Assembly (NCBI RefSeq): GCF_000013885.1
Contig: NC_007964.1
Span: forward strand, 1,970,001-2,034,000
Direction: 5' to 3'
Length of the DNA: 64,000 nucleotides
From: Nitrobacter hamburgensis X14
Lineage (GTDB): Bacteria; Pseudomonadota; Alphaproteobacteria; Rhizobiales; Xanthobacteraceae
Both the position numbers and the translations under genes were made by a program. Numbering within the stretch: position 1 is the first letter of the stretch; each line of letters begins with the position of its first letter. The notes beneath the pieces are model-generated. The model searched no databases and had not been told where the DNA came from. It saw only the letters and a list, made by a program, of their open reading frames with translations. Positions 8,168-16,115 of this stretch are shown piece by piece.

Positions 8168-8293
8168 AGCCTTTTCGCTTCTGACGGAATCAGAAGCGGG
8201 CTCTATGATCTGATTTGACGCGTTTTCTTCATGCGAACCGGTATCCATCCTCGGGTCAAGCCCGAGGACGTGGTTCGCTCGAAAACGCTATAG
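8164..8293. repeat. Double-hairpin repeat, copy A, carrying a nested palindrome
   Basis: Begins CTAGAGCCTTTTCGCTTCTGA and ends CGAAAACGCTATAG. The first hairpin pairs CGCTTCTGA with TCAGAAGCG; the second pairs GACGCGTTTTC with CGAAAACGC. It matches the element at 52814-52920 almost base for base, except that the centre of the second hairpin is interrupted by about 24 extra bases containing CCTCGGG TCAAG CCCGAGG, a hairpin like those of the other repeat family in this window. Confidence 0.85.
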
Positions 8294-8317
8294 CTTCAAG
8301 CACCAGCTCCGAAGAAT

Positions 8318-8342
8318 AACCCCGCTCCGGCGGGGTTTTCTA
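8318..8342 (+). terminator. Rho-independent terminator
   Basis: AACCCCGC pairs with GCGGGGTT around a TCCG loop, followed by TTCTATTTC. A canonical terminator shape, downstream of the XRE-like gene and its repeat. Confidence 0.7.
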
Positions 8343-8355
8343 TTTCTTCCCCGGC

Positions 8356-8517
8356 TTGTGCCGAACAGGAAGAAGTCCTTGTTCGCGACGAGAAGCATCG
8401 CATGAAGCCATTCTCGATGTCATTGAGGTGGTTCGCCATTTTTATCATCCACCGGACTTGTCGGGATTCGCCCTGATCATGGCCGCCATGAAGGCGTTCG
8501 ATGAAGCGGATCCCTAA
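8356..8517 (+). CDS. Possible small protein or gene fragment
   Basis: A 53-codon frame from a TTG at 8356 to the TAA at 8515. The C-terminal part, HEAILDVIEVVRHFYHPP followed by DLSGFALIMAAMKAFDEADP, reads like genuine protein. There is no convincing ribosome binding site and no ATG before residue 36, so it may be the tail of a decayed gene. Low confidence. Confidence 0.25.
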   Translation: MCRTGRSPCSRREASHEAILDVIEVVRHFYHPPDLSGFALIMAAMKAFDEADP

Positions 8518-8593
8518 CACCCGGAGGGCGCGAACAGCGCTCGCGCGTCGAATCGCACACGTCAGAAAACCTTCGACGTCGGAATGCGTTTTA

Positions 8594-8669
8594 TGGTGAG
8601 CGCGGTGGGACTCGAACCCACGACCCCATGATTAAAAGTCACGTGCTCTACCGCCTGAGCTACGCGCTC
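8594..8669 (-). tRNA. tRNA-Lys (anticodon TTT)
   Basis: 76 bases with encoded CCA. The acceptor stem GAGCGCG pairs with CGCGCTC, discriminator A. The anticodon loop reads CTTTTAA, giving TTT. The T-loop GGTTCGAGTCC is canonical. Reads AAA and AAG lysine codons. Confidence 0.97.
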
Positions 8670-8836
8670 ACATGTCGCGCTGTGTAGGGGGCCCATCCGC
8701 GCTGGTCAATAGCGCCGGATCGGCGCGGGAGACTGTACAACACAAATTAAGCCACCGGAATCCGAACCTTACAGACAGGCTTTCCAGCGACATACAAACC
8801 GTACGATGCCTGCAAACGGCACGTTGCCGGTCGGGA

Positions 8837-11506
8837 TCAGGTTGTTTCGCGAATCTCGGGGCCGACGGGCGGCGACGCGCTGGTTGGCATCGGCGCCGGC
8901 CGCAGACCGATCAGTTCGGCGCTGCGGATGCGGGCGTTGCGCCAGAACGAAAACTCGTTGATGCGCGAGGTCTCGAGGATGGCGATGGCGACGGCCGACA
9001 GGAACGGCAGGCTCTCCAGCACCAGCACGCCCGCGAAGATGTAGATCTCGTGGACTTCCTTGTACTGATTGGACGCGATCAGCACGGCGGCTCCGACCAG
9101 CAGGAGAACGCCGATCACCGCCTCCCAGAACGCCTGAAACTCGATCGACATCCGCGACAGGCCGCCCTTCGAGGTGCGCGCGAAGGCAAGATGCTCGGTG
9201 ATGAGTCCCTGCGCGACCGCCCGGGACACGGTCCACTGCACCGACATGGCGGCCACCATGGCGCCCAGCATCTGTGCGGTTTTGACCGGCACGCGCAGGC
9301 GGTACAGCGCCACGAAATGGATCAGCGACACCAGAAACGCGGCGATGATGGGCAAGGTCAGGATCTTGTCGGGGATGGCGATGTCGGCGAAGGCCACGAT
9401 CGGCACCCAGATCAGGTTGAGGATGGCAACCACGACGCCGAGACTTTCGGCGCCGAGCCAGTTGAGCCAGCCCAGGGTGAATTCGCGCTTCTGGTCCTGC
9501 GACAGCCGGCTCGCGCCCGGCAGAAAGCGGCGCCAATGCTTCTTGACGATCTGGAAGCCGCCGTAAGCCCAGCGATGGCGCTGTTTCTTGAACGCCTCGT
9601 AGGTGTCGGGCAGCAGGCCGTAGCCATAGCGGGTGTTGGTGTAGTGCGTGACCCAGCCATGCTCGATCATCGCGAGGCCGAGGTCGGTATCCTCGCAAAT
9701 GGTGTCGCCGGCCCAGCCTCCTGCCATATCCATCGCGGCGCGGCGGATCAGGCACATGGTGCCATGGACGATGATGGCGTTGGCTTCATTGCGCTGGACC
9801 ATGCCGATGTCGAAGAAGCCGGCATACTCTCCGTTCATGATGTAGTGCATCAGCGTGCGGTCGCCGTCGCGGTGATCCTGCGGCGCCTGAACGAGACCGA
9901 CGCGCGGATCGTTGAAGGCCGGCACCAGATCCCTGAGCCAGTCCGGCTGCACCACATAATCGGCATCGATGACGCCGATAATCTCGGCGTCGGCGGCCGT
10001 GCGCTCCATGGCGATCCGCAGTGCGCCGGCCTTGAAGCCCTCAACCTTCTCGGCGTTGATGAACTTGAAACGCTCGCCAAGCGCACGGCAGTGATCCTGG
10101 ATCGGCTGCCAGAATGCCGGATCGGGGGTGTTGTTGATGATCACCACGCATTCGAAATTCGGATAGTCGAGGCGCGCGACCGCATCGAGCGTCTGCTTGA
10201 GCATCTCGGGCGGCTCGAAATACGCCGGCACGTGAATCGAGACTTTGGGCAACGGATTGTCGGCGGTCGCTTGCGCCGCTTCTGCCGCTGCCTCCCTTGT
10301 GATCAGCCGCTGCGGCCGCTGTCCGAATGCCACGGCCGCGATTTCCGCGATGCGCGCCATCGCGATCAGGATCAGCGGCACCAGCAGGATCATGCCGAGC
10401 ATCATTGCGAACGCCGAACCGAAAACGAAGTAATGGCCGGTCCAGTAGGCGAAGACGGTTGCGACCCAGGCACCGACGCCGTTGGCGGCTGTCGAAAGCA
10501 GCAGGGCCTGCATCACCGTCGGACGGACGAGCCGCAGAATGGGCAAGGACAGCAGGACCCCGACCAGAAGCGCGATACCTGCGAGTTTCCAGTACGCTTG
10601 ATCGACGACAGGGCCGGTCCAGGAAAATTTGGGCTCGCGATCCGCGTCGAGAATGCCCCAGTAGGGGCCGACGCCGCCCTCGAAGAACTTCCAGGGCTGG
10701 TCGATGGCTTCGACGATGTTGTATTCCATGCCGATCGACTGGGCCTTGGTGACAAAATTGCGAAGCGTGACCGCCTGCTGGAACGGGCCGGGATCGGCGT
10801 TCCTGAGATTGTATCCGGCGCTTGGCCAGCCGAACTCGGCGATCACGATCCGTTTGCCGGGAAAGGCATCGCGCAGCTTTTGATAGATGATGAGGGCCTG
10901 ATCGACAGCCTGCTTGCTGGAAAAGCCCTCCCAATAGGGCAGGATGTGCGCAGCGATGAAATCGACCGACGACGCAAGCTCAGGGTGCTCAAGCCAGATG
11001 TTCCAGATTTCGCCTGTGGTCACAGGTACATTCACAGAACCTTTCACGCGCTGAATGAGCTTGATAAGATCGGCGACCTTTTGATCGCCGCGGTAGATCG
11101 TCTCGTTGCCGACGACGATGCCGTTGACGTTGCTGTTGTGTTTCGCGAGATCGATGGCAGCCAGCATCTCGCGCTCGTTGCGCTCGACATGCTTGTCGAT
11201 CCACGCGCCGACCATGACCTTGAGGCCGAACTCATTGGCGATCGGCGGCACAAGTTCGACGCCACCGGTCGACGAATACAGACGGATCGCGCGGGTCAGG
11301 GGTACCAGCGCTTTCATGTCGGACCGGATTTTATCGGCGGTGGGGATATTGTCGACGTCCGGATGCGCCGACCCTTCGAACGGTGCGTAGGATACGCTGG
11401 TCAGAACACCCTTGAAGTCGGGAGCCTGCTGTCTTTCCTGAAGAACTCCCCAGAGAGCAGCGTGTGCAGCGGTCACAAACAGCAGAACGGCGACGACAGC
11501 GCGCAT
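8837..11506 (-). CDS. ndvB: Membrane beta-glucan synthase: GH17-like domain fused to processive GT2 (NdvB-like)
   Basis: 889 residues from the ATG at 11506. After a signal/anchor helix comes a GH17-like domain (about 25-300) with both catalytic glutamates in place: VVGNETIYRG (acid/base) and IAEFGWPSAG (nucleophile). Two or three membrane helices lead into a family 2 glycosyltransferase (about 405-650) with IGVIDADYV (DxD), TICEDTDLGL and QRHRW, the processive-synthase signature, then further membrane helices to the C-terminus. This layout fits the NdvB-type synthase of cyclic beta-1,3/1,6-glucans known in Bradyrhizobium, made in the inner membrane for the periplasm. The next gene upstream on the same strand is small and secreted, and a second GH17 gene is divergent, as in the ndv locus. 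The symbol is assigned by architecture and context. Confidence 0.82.
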   Translation of the reverse strand: MRAVVAVLLFVTAAHAALWGVLQERQQAPDFKGVLTSVSYAPFEGSAHPDVDNIPTADKIRSDMKALVPLTRAIRLYSSTGGVELVPPIANEFGLKVMVGAWIDKHVERNEREMLAAIDLAKHNSNVNGIVVGNETIYRGDQKVADLIKLIQRVKGSVNVPVTTGEIWNIWLEHPELASSVDFIAAHILPYWEGFSSKQAVDQALIIYQKLRDAFPGKRIVIAEFGWPSAGYNLRNADPGPFQQAVTLRNFVTKAQSIGMEYNIVEAIDQPWKFFEGGVGPYWGILDADREPKFSWTGPVVDQAYWKLAGIALLVGVLLSLPILRLVRPTVMQALLLSTAANGVGAWVATVFAYWTGHYFVFGSAFAMMLGMILLVPLILIAMARIAEIAAVAFGQRPQRLITREAAAEAAQATADNPLPKVSIHVPAYFEPPEMLKQTLDAVARLDYPNFECVVIINNTPDPAFWQPIQDHCRALGERFKFINAEKVEGFKAGALRIAMERTAADAEIIGVIDADYVVQPDWLRDLVPAFNDPRVGLVQAPQDHRDGDRTLMHYIMNGEYAGFFDIGMVQRNEANAIIVHGTMCLIRRAAMDMAGGWAGDTICEDTDLGLAMIEHGWVTHYTNTRYGYGLLPDTYEAFKKQRHRWAYGGFQIVKKHWRRFLPGASRLSQDQKREFTLGWLNWLGAESLGVVVAILNLIWVPIVAFADIAIPDKILTLPIIAAFLVSLIHFVALYRLRVPVKTAQMLGAMVAAMSVQWTVSRAVAQGLITEHLAFARTSKGGLSRMSIEFQAFWEAVIGVLLLVGAAVLIASNQYKEVHEIYIFAGVLVLESLPFLSAVAIAILETSRINEFSFWRNARIRSAELIGLRPAPMPTSASPPVGPEIRETT

Positions 11507-11693
11507 CGCGACTAAACCATAAGGGGCGAGTCCAACACAAACGCGGACCCGTCCCCTAGGTCCGACTGACACATCAGCAGAGATAATTCCACCATGTGGT
11601 TTAACAACTCGTATGACGCCATGGCGTTTTGAGGGCGACCTGCCGCTTCAACCATGACAATCAGGAAAGGTTTCGTCGCGGCGGCTGCGGCAG

Positions 11694-12269
11694 CTATTTT
11701 TTTGGCGGGGAGGGAGCAGGCGCTGGCTGTGCCGGAGGCGGAGCCGCGGGGGCCGGCGCGGCGTTTGCTGCCGGCGGAGAAGCCGCAGCGGCGGCAGGCT
11801 CACCCGGCTGCGCGTCCGGATTGATCCAACAGGTGTGAACGCGGCCGCTCAGCGCATCGGGGGCCTTGGGGTCGATAGGTCCGAACCGGACCAGGCAGCG
11901 GAAAGCTGCCTGAACGTGGCCGCCCGGGCAGCCGAAGCGATCGTAGAGATCGAGATGACGAAAGGCCGTGTCCAGGTCATCGCGCCACATCAGAACAACC
12001 ACGCGACGGCCGAGCCAGACGCATTCCGGATTTCCTGCCGGGCCGTTGATGACGCGTGCGGCTTCGACGAATTCGTCGGTTTTGCGCTGGCTGTCCTTGG
12101 CGGCATCGGCCGCATTTGTTGAGTTGGTCGCGGCTGGCTTGTTCTGATCCTGGGCGCGAAGATCGCCGCTTTGCGCGATCGCGCCGCCGATGCCGAACAG
12201 CAAGGCGAAGCCGGGAATGGCAAGGCCACGCAAAAACGCTTTCTCGAATCCGAACGGCACTCGATGCAT
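11694..12269 (-). CDS. Small exported protein of the beta-glucan locus (NdvD position)
   Basis: 191 residues from the ATG at 12269. A signal peptide ends near GGAIAQSG. The middle has four cysteines (PECVWLG, FGCPGG, FRCLVRFG, HTCWINPD) and conserved-looking sequence ending at a tryptophan; the last 40 residues are low-complexity Ala/Pro (many APAP units). It lies between the GT2 fusion and the divergent GH17 gene, which is where ndvD, required for glucan synthesis, is described in Bradyrhizobium. The link is positional, so I leave the symbol empty. Same strand as the synthase, 187 bases upstream. Confidence 0.65.
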   Translation of the reverse strand: MHRVPFGFEKAFLRGLAIPGFALLFGIGGAIAQSGDLRAQDQNKPAATNSTNAADAAKDSQRKTDEFVEAARVINGPAGNPECVWLGRRVVVLMWRDDLDTAFRHLDLYDRFGCPGGHVQAAFRCLVRFGPIDPKAPDALSGRVHTCWINPDAQPGEPAAAAASPPAANAAPAPAAPPPAQPAPAPSPPKK

Positions 12270-12570
12270 GAAAGTCCCCCGACTTTGCTGGCCGCAACCG
12301 CTTGGCCGCAACTGCAACCTTCATTCAGGTATCAGATGCCGGTCAAATTGGTCCCCAATGCGGCGGAGACGCCCCGGTGGTCCGGTTCTAACATTCGCAA
12401 GAAGGCTCGCTAAAACGGGACGCGTGGCCAAGTGGGTCGCGAATGTCAAATTCACTCCACTAGGTTCCCATGACGGAGATTCTGGATTTTGTCCAGCAAG
12501 TCCGACCACCGCTCTTGGCAGAAGCGCCTCGACCCGCTAATCGACGACACTCTCGCGGAGGACGAAGCCG
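12270..12570. promoter_or_regulatory. Divergent intergenic region between the two arms of the glucan locus
   Basis: 301 bases separating the start of the small exported gene (minus) from the GH17 membrane gene (plus). It must hold the 5' regions of both transcripts. No promoter boxes can be assigned by eye; overlapping open frames look spurious. Confidence 0.4.
12557..12562 (+). promoter_or_regulatory. Ribosome binding site pointing to an ATT start
   Basis: GGAGGA, 8 bases before an ATT codon at 12571. The reading frame has no ATG, GTG or TTG between the preceding stop codon (12538-12540) and residue 44 of the protein, so this site decides the likely start. Confidence 0.6.
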
Positions 12571-14184
12571 ATTTCCTTTCGTACGCCACTGGCGCTTCTC
12601 GTCATTTCGCTAGGCCTGATCGCGGCGGCGTGGTGGTGGCTTGGCGCGCCGATCCGGCTTGCGCGCGCGCCGATCGATCCGGCGGCGAAACTGGAGTGCG
12701 TGTCCTATGCTCCGTTCCGGGGTCAACAGACTCCGCTGGTCGCGACGACCGAAATACCGCCTGAACAGATCGCCGAGGATCTTGCCCAATTGGCCAAGAT
12801 CTCGAAATGCGTCCGGACCTACTCGATCGAGAACGGCCTCGATCGGGTGCCGGCTCTGGCAGCGAAGGTCGGTCTCAAGGTCATCCAGGGCATCTGGCTC
12901 GGCAACAATCGCCTGAAAAACCTCGCTCAGATCAATATCGCGGTGGGTCTTGCGAAGGAACACCCCGACACCATCATCGCGCTTGTTGTCGGCAATGAGG
13001 TTCTGCTGCGCGGGGAAATGACCGCCGCCGATCTCGTCGCCAACATCCGGCTGGTGAAGTCGCAAGTGACGGTGCCCGTCACCTATGCGGATGTCTGGGA
13101 ATACTGGCTGCGCAACCGCGAGGTCTATGACGCGGTCGATTTCGTCACCATCCACATCCTGCCTTACTGGGAGGATTTGCCGATCCGCGCGCGCAACGCC
13201 GCCGCGCATGTCGACGCCATCCGCAAGCGGGTCGCCGCGGCCTTTCCCGCCAAGGAAATCCTTATCGGCGAAACCGGATGGCCGAGCGCCGGACGCATGC
13301 GAGAAGGCGCGCTGCCCTCGCGCACCAATCAGGCGCGCGTGGTGTCCGAAATTCTCGACATGGCGAAGCGTGAGAAATTTCGCGTCAACCTGATCGAGGC
13401 CTACGACCAGCCCTGGAAGCGCCAGCTCGAGGGCACGGTCGGCGGCAATTGGGGCTTGATCGACGCCACCCGGCGCAAGCTGAAATACCCGGCCGGCGAG
13501 CCCATAAGCAATTTTCCGCTCTGGAAAACCCAGATGGGCGCCGGGATGGCATTGTGCATCCTCGTCTTTGCGGTCGCCATGCTGACGTTGCGGCGGAGGC
13601 CGTGGACGCCACGGCCGATGTCCTGGATCGCGGTTGCGGTTTCGGCGACGTCGGCGGGAATCCTGCTGGGCGTGGCCGCGGACAAGCTGTGTTACGAGAG
13701 TTACGGACTGGGCAACTCGTTGCGCTGGGGCCTGCTGCTGGCGGCCGGGATCGTCTCTCCGTTGTTGGGCGCGAACGCCCTGATGTCCGGACGCGCGCTG
13801 CCGACGTTCGTCGAATTGATGGGACCGCGCCCCGGCCGCACCAGCTCGGTGCTGACGGCGCTGCTGGGACTCACGTTGCTCGTGACGACCTTGATCGCGG
13901 CCGAGACCGCGCTGGGCTTCGTCTTCGATCCCCGCTACCGCGATTTTCCCTTCGCCGCGCTGACGATGGCGGTGGTGCCGTGCTGGGCGCTGGCGTGGCT
14001 CACCCGTCCGCTCGCCGGCCGCCGCCCGATCGCGGAACAGGTTTTCGCCGGTCTGCTGGTGATCGCGGCCGTTTATGTCGGGTTCAACGAAGGTCCGAAA
14101 AACTGGCAGTCGCTCTGGACCTGCGTGGTGTACGCCATGCTCGGCGTCACGCTGTGGCGGGCGCGGGCCGCGCAAACCCCGTGA
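12571..14184 (+). CDS. ndvC: GH17-family membrane protein, NdvC-like, probable ATT start
   Basis: About 537 residues if started at ATT 12571. An N-terminal helix (PLALLVISLGLIAAAWWW) precedes a GH17 domain (about 45-310) sharing many motifs with the neighbouring synthase: VSYAPFRG, VVGNEVLLRG (acid/base Glu), HILPYWE, LIGETGWPSAG (nucleophile Glu) and EAYDQPWK. About seven membrane helices follow to the C-terminus. NdvC-type proteins are thought to act in beta-1,6 linking or branching of the glucan. The next usual start codon, GTG at 12700, would remove the membrane anchor, so I infer a rare ATT start or a mutated ATG. The 3' end overlaps the convergent gene by 38 bases. Confidence 0.75.
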   Translation: MSFRTPLALLVISLGLIAAAWWWLGAPIRLARAPIDPAAKLECVSYAPFRGQQTPLVATTEIPPEQIAEDLAQLAKISKCVRTYSIENGLDRVPALAAKVGLKVIQGIWLGNNRLKNLAQINIAVGLAKEHPDTIIALVVGNEVLLRGEMTAADLVANIRLVKSQVTVPVTYADVWEYWLRNREVYDAVDFVTIHILPYWEDLPIRARNAAAHVDAIRKRVAAAFPAKEILIGETGWPSAGRMREGALPSRTNQARVVSEILDMAKREKFRVNLIEAYDQPWKRQLEGTVGGNWGLIDATRRKLKYPAGEPISNFPLWKTQMGAGMALCILVFAVAMLTLRRRPWTPRPMSWIAVAVSATSAGILLGVAADKLCYESYGLGNSLRWGLLLAAGIVSPLLGANALMSGRALPTFVELMGPRPGRTSSVLTALLGLTLLVTTLIAAETALGFVFDPRYRDFPFAALTMAVVPCWALAWLTRPLAGRRPIAEQVFAGLLVIAAVYVGFNEGPKNWQSLWTCVVYAMLGVTLWRARAAQTP

Positions 14185-14527
14185 CAAGCAGGCCGATCGC
14201 AAGACCGGAAAGGCCGACATTGTAGAGTACGATTCCGAAGCCGGCGGCGATCAGGCCCGCGGTCAACAATACGATCGACGGCCGGATCACGTGCAGCACG
14301 GCGATGACCAGCGCGGCGATGCCGAAGACGTGGTTGCGAAACAGGTAGGTCGCGACGCTGCGCCCCGTGCACAGCATGGTTTGCAGGCCGGCGTCACATG
14401 CCAGCGCGACCGTGGACAGCTCGACCGCGAGATAGCGCAGATAAAGTGCGTAACCGACACTCAGGAAACCAACGATCAGCAGCCATTGCACCTGGTAAGG
14501 CGTCAGCCGGAACGGATCTTTTTTCAT
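14147..14527 (-). CDS. Small integral membrane protein, unknown function
   Basis: 126 residues with four predicted membrane helices (about 13-32, 66-82, 84-100 and 102-118). The short N-terminus is basic (MKKDPFRLTPYQ), followed by VQWLLIVGFLSVGYALYLRYL. A GLQTMLC cysteine sits between helices 1 and 2. It converges on and overlaps the last 38 bases of the GH17 gene. Its place beside the glucan locus may be coincidental. Confidence 0.65.
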   Translation of the reverse strand: MKKDPFRLTPYQVQWLLIVGFLSVGYALYLRYLAVELSTVALACDAGLQTMLCTGRSVATYLFRNHVFGIAALVIAVLHVIRPSIVLLTAGLIAAGFGIVLYNVGLSGLAIGLLVTGFARPAPATA

Positions 14528-14593
14528 AAGGCCAATATGATCCGGATCGATCGGCCCGACAACCCGGAAACCTGGTCCCGGCCGTCGGGTGTT

Positions 14594-15988
14594 TCAATGT
14601 GAAAAGAACGAACCGAACGGCGACGGCTTTGGTGGTGGGGGCGGTGGCGGTGGTGGCGCCGGTTCTTCGGTACGCGCTGATGATCTCGGGTTGTGCCGAT
14701 GCCGTGATGACGTGTGCGCCGGTCTCGGCTTTTTTGTCGTGGCGGCGGCACCGCTCTCTTTGCCGTCTTCGTTCATGGCGAGGTGCTGGCCATCGAACAC
14801 GGCAGTTTCGCAGGCGCGGCCGTTTTCGGACAGGACGGCGCAAATCTTTGCCGCGGCTGCCGCGTCGGCCAGCGGCCCGGCGACGAGGCGCATTTGCACG
14901 CCGCCCCCTTTGCTGCGTCCCTTCAGCACGATGATCGGGTGCAGCGAAGTCAATTCTTTTGCCTCCGATTTCAGAACGCTCCGCCACAGCGCCCGCAAAC
15001 CCTTGATCGAACTGGCGCTGCCGAGATCGACGCCGAAATCGGTGTGCGCCACCGGAATATGGGCAGGGAGTGGGGGGGCCTGTCGGGCATCGGCGATCGC
15101 GGGAATGGATGCGGTGACGATTTGCGCAGCCTTGCTCCCGGCATCCTTGCTTTTATGAAGCTCCCTGTTTTTTCTCGGCTCGGACTTTGCGGGCGTAATG
15201 GCCGCTGTTTCGTCTGGCCCGCCGGTCCTTGTCGCGGGCGAATCCTGCGCGGCGGTCGCAGGTTGCGATGCGGCTTTTGGTGTGACCGGCGTCGCGGCCG
15301 CTGCGGGTGAGTTCGTCTCAGGCAGGGCCGGTGTGGACGACGAATTTGCGGATGGAGAGGTCTTGGAGGGTGTGTTCGCGGATAAAGACTTCGCAGGCGA
15401 GGGGGCAGCGGGTGACAGCTTTGCTGCCGCCGTTTCGGCCGCTGCGGATGCGAGTGGCGGCGTCAGGCCCGCAGGGGCCGGTAGCGCTTTATCCGGCTGA
15501 GGGAGGAGCGGTGCTGCTGCCGGCGGCGAGCCCAAGGCGACCTCGTTGTGAGAGGACGGCCTCCGAGGACCGGGTTGCGCCGCATTTTGGCTTATGGAGC
15601 CGGTGACGGAATCCAGTCCCTGCTCGAGCACGGTGACACGGGCAAACAGCCGGTCGCGATCGCGGTTCAATGTGTCGATGGCGGAGGAAAGGCGCCTTGT
15701 TTCGTTTTCGTTTGCTTTCGCGATCGATTGAATCTGCTGCGATTGCCTTGCCAGGTCGGCTGTTTGTTCGTGTCGGAGTCCGGCCCCGGAGTTGTGCGCC
15801 AGAAGTGCGACAATGACGGCTCCGACGGAGCCGGCACCCCATGATCCGAGGCGCCACAGGGTACGGCGGTCGAACGCGCCCTCGTCGGCCAGAAAGCCGC
15901 TCGGCCTGCCGCCGCTTTTATCAGCCGGTGCGCTCCCGGCCAGATCGTTCTGATTCTTCGCCACAATAATGACGCCGGACCCCTGCAC
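14594..15988 (-). CDS. Single-pass membrane protein with coiled coil and SPOR-like C-terminal region
   Basis: 464 residues from a GTG at 15988 (a second GTG at 15964 is possible). Residues 45-67 form one membrane helix; 72-130 look like a coiled coil; 135-290 are low-complexity Ala/Pro/Ser. Residues 295-410 contain a folded part, with VQMRLVAGPLADAAAAAKIC and a C-terminal strand ETAVFDGQHLA that resemble SPOR domains, which bind denuded peptidoglycan. The last 30 residues include a run of ten prolines. A periplasmic cell-wall role is inferred. It is divergent from glmU. Confidence 0.62.
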   Translation of the reverse strand: MQGSGVIIVAKNQNDLAGSAPADKSGGRPSGFLADEGAFDRRTLWRLGSWGAGSVGAVIVALLAHNSGAGLRHEQTADLARQSQQIQSIAKANENETRRLSSAIDTLNRDRDRLFARVTVLEQGLDSVTGSISQNAAQPGPRRPSSHNEVALGSPPAAAPLLPQPDKALPAPAGLTPPLASAAAETAAAKLSPAAPSPAKSLSANTPSKTSPSANSSSTPALPETNSPAAAATPVTPKAASQPATAAQDSPATRTGGPDETAAITPAKSEPRKNRELHKSKDAGSKAAQIVTASIPAIADARQAPPLPAHIPVAHTDFGVDLGSASSIKGLRALWRSVLKSEAKELTSLHPIIVLKGRSKGGGVQMRLVAGPLADAAAAAKICAVLSENGRACETAVFDGQHLAMNEDGKESGAAATTKKPRPAHTSSRHRHNPRSSARTEEPAPPPPPPPPPKPSPFGSFFSH

Positions 15989-16115
15989 TCCGAATCATGG
16001 CCGAATGCTAACAGGAAATCCGCCCGATCTCAGAGCACCGGGCGGTTTCCCCTTCGGGCAAAAACGCTTAATGACGGCGACGGCGTAATGACGCGCCGGA
16101 GAATGAGGACCCTGG

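Noticed and set aside
8672..11515. 947-codon open frame on the plus strand
   Set aside because: It is the antisense of the GH17-GT2 synthase, has no domain and is rich in Arg/Asp/His as expected of a shadow frame of GC-rich DNA.
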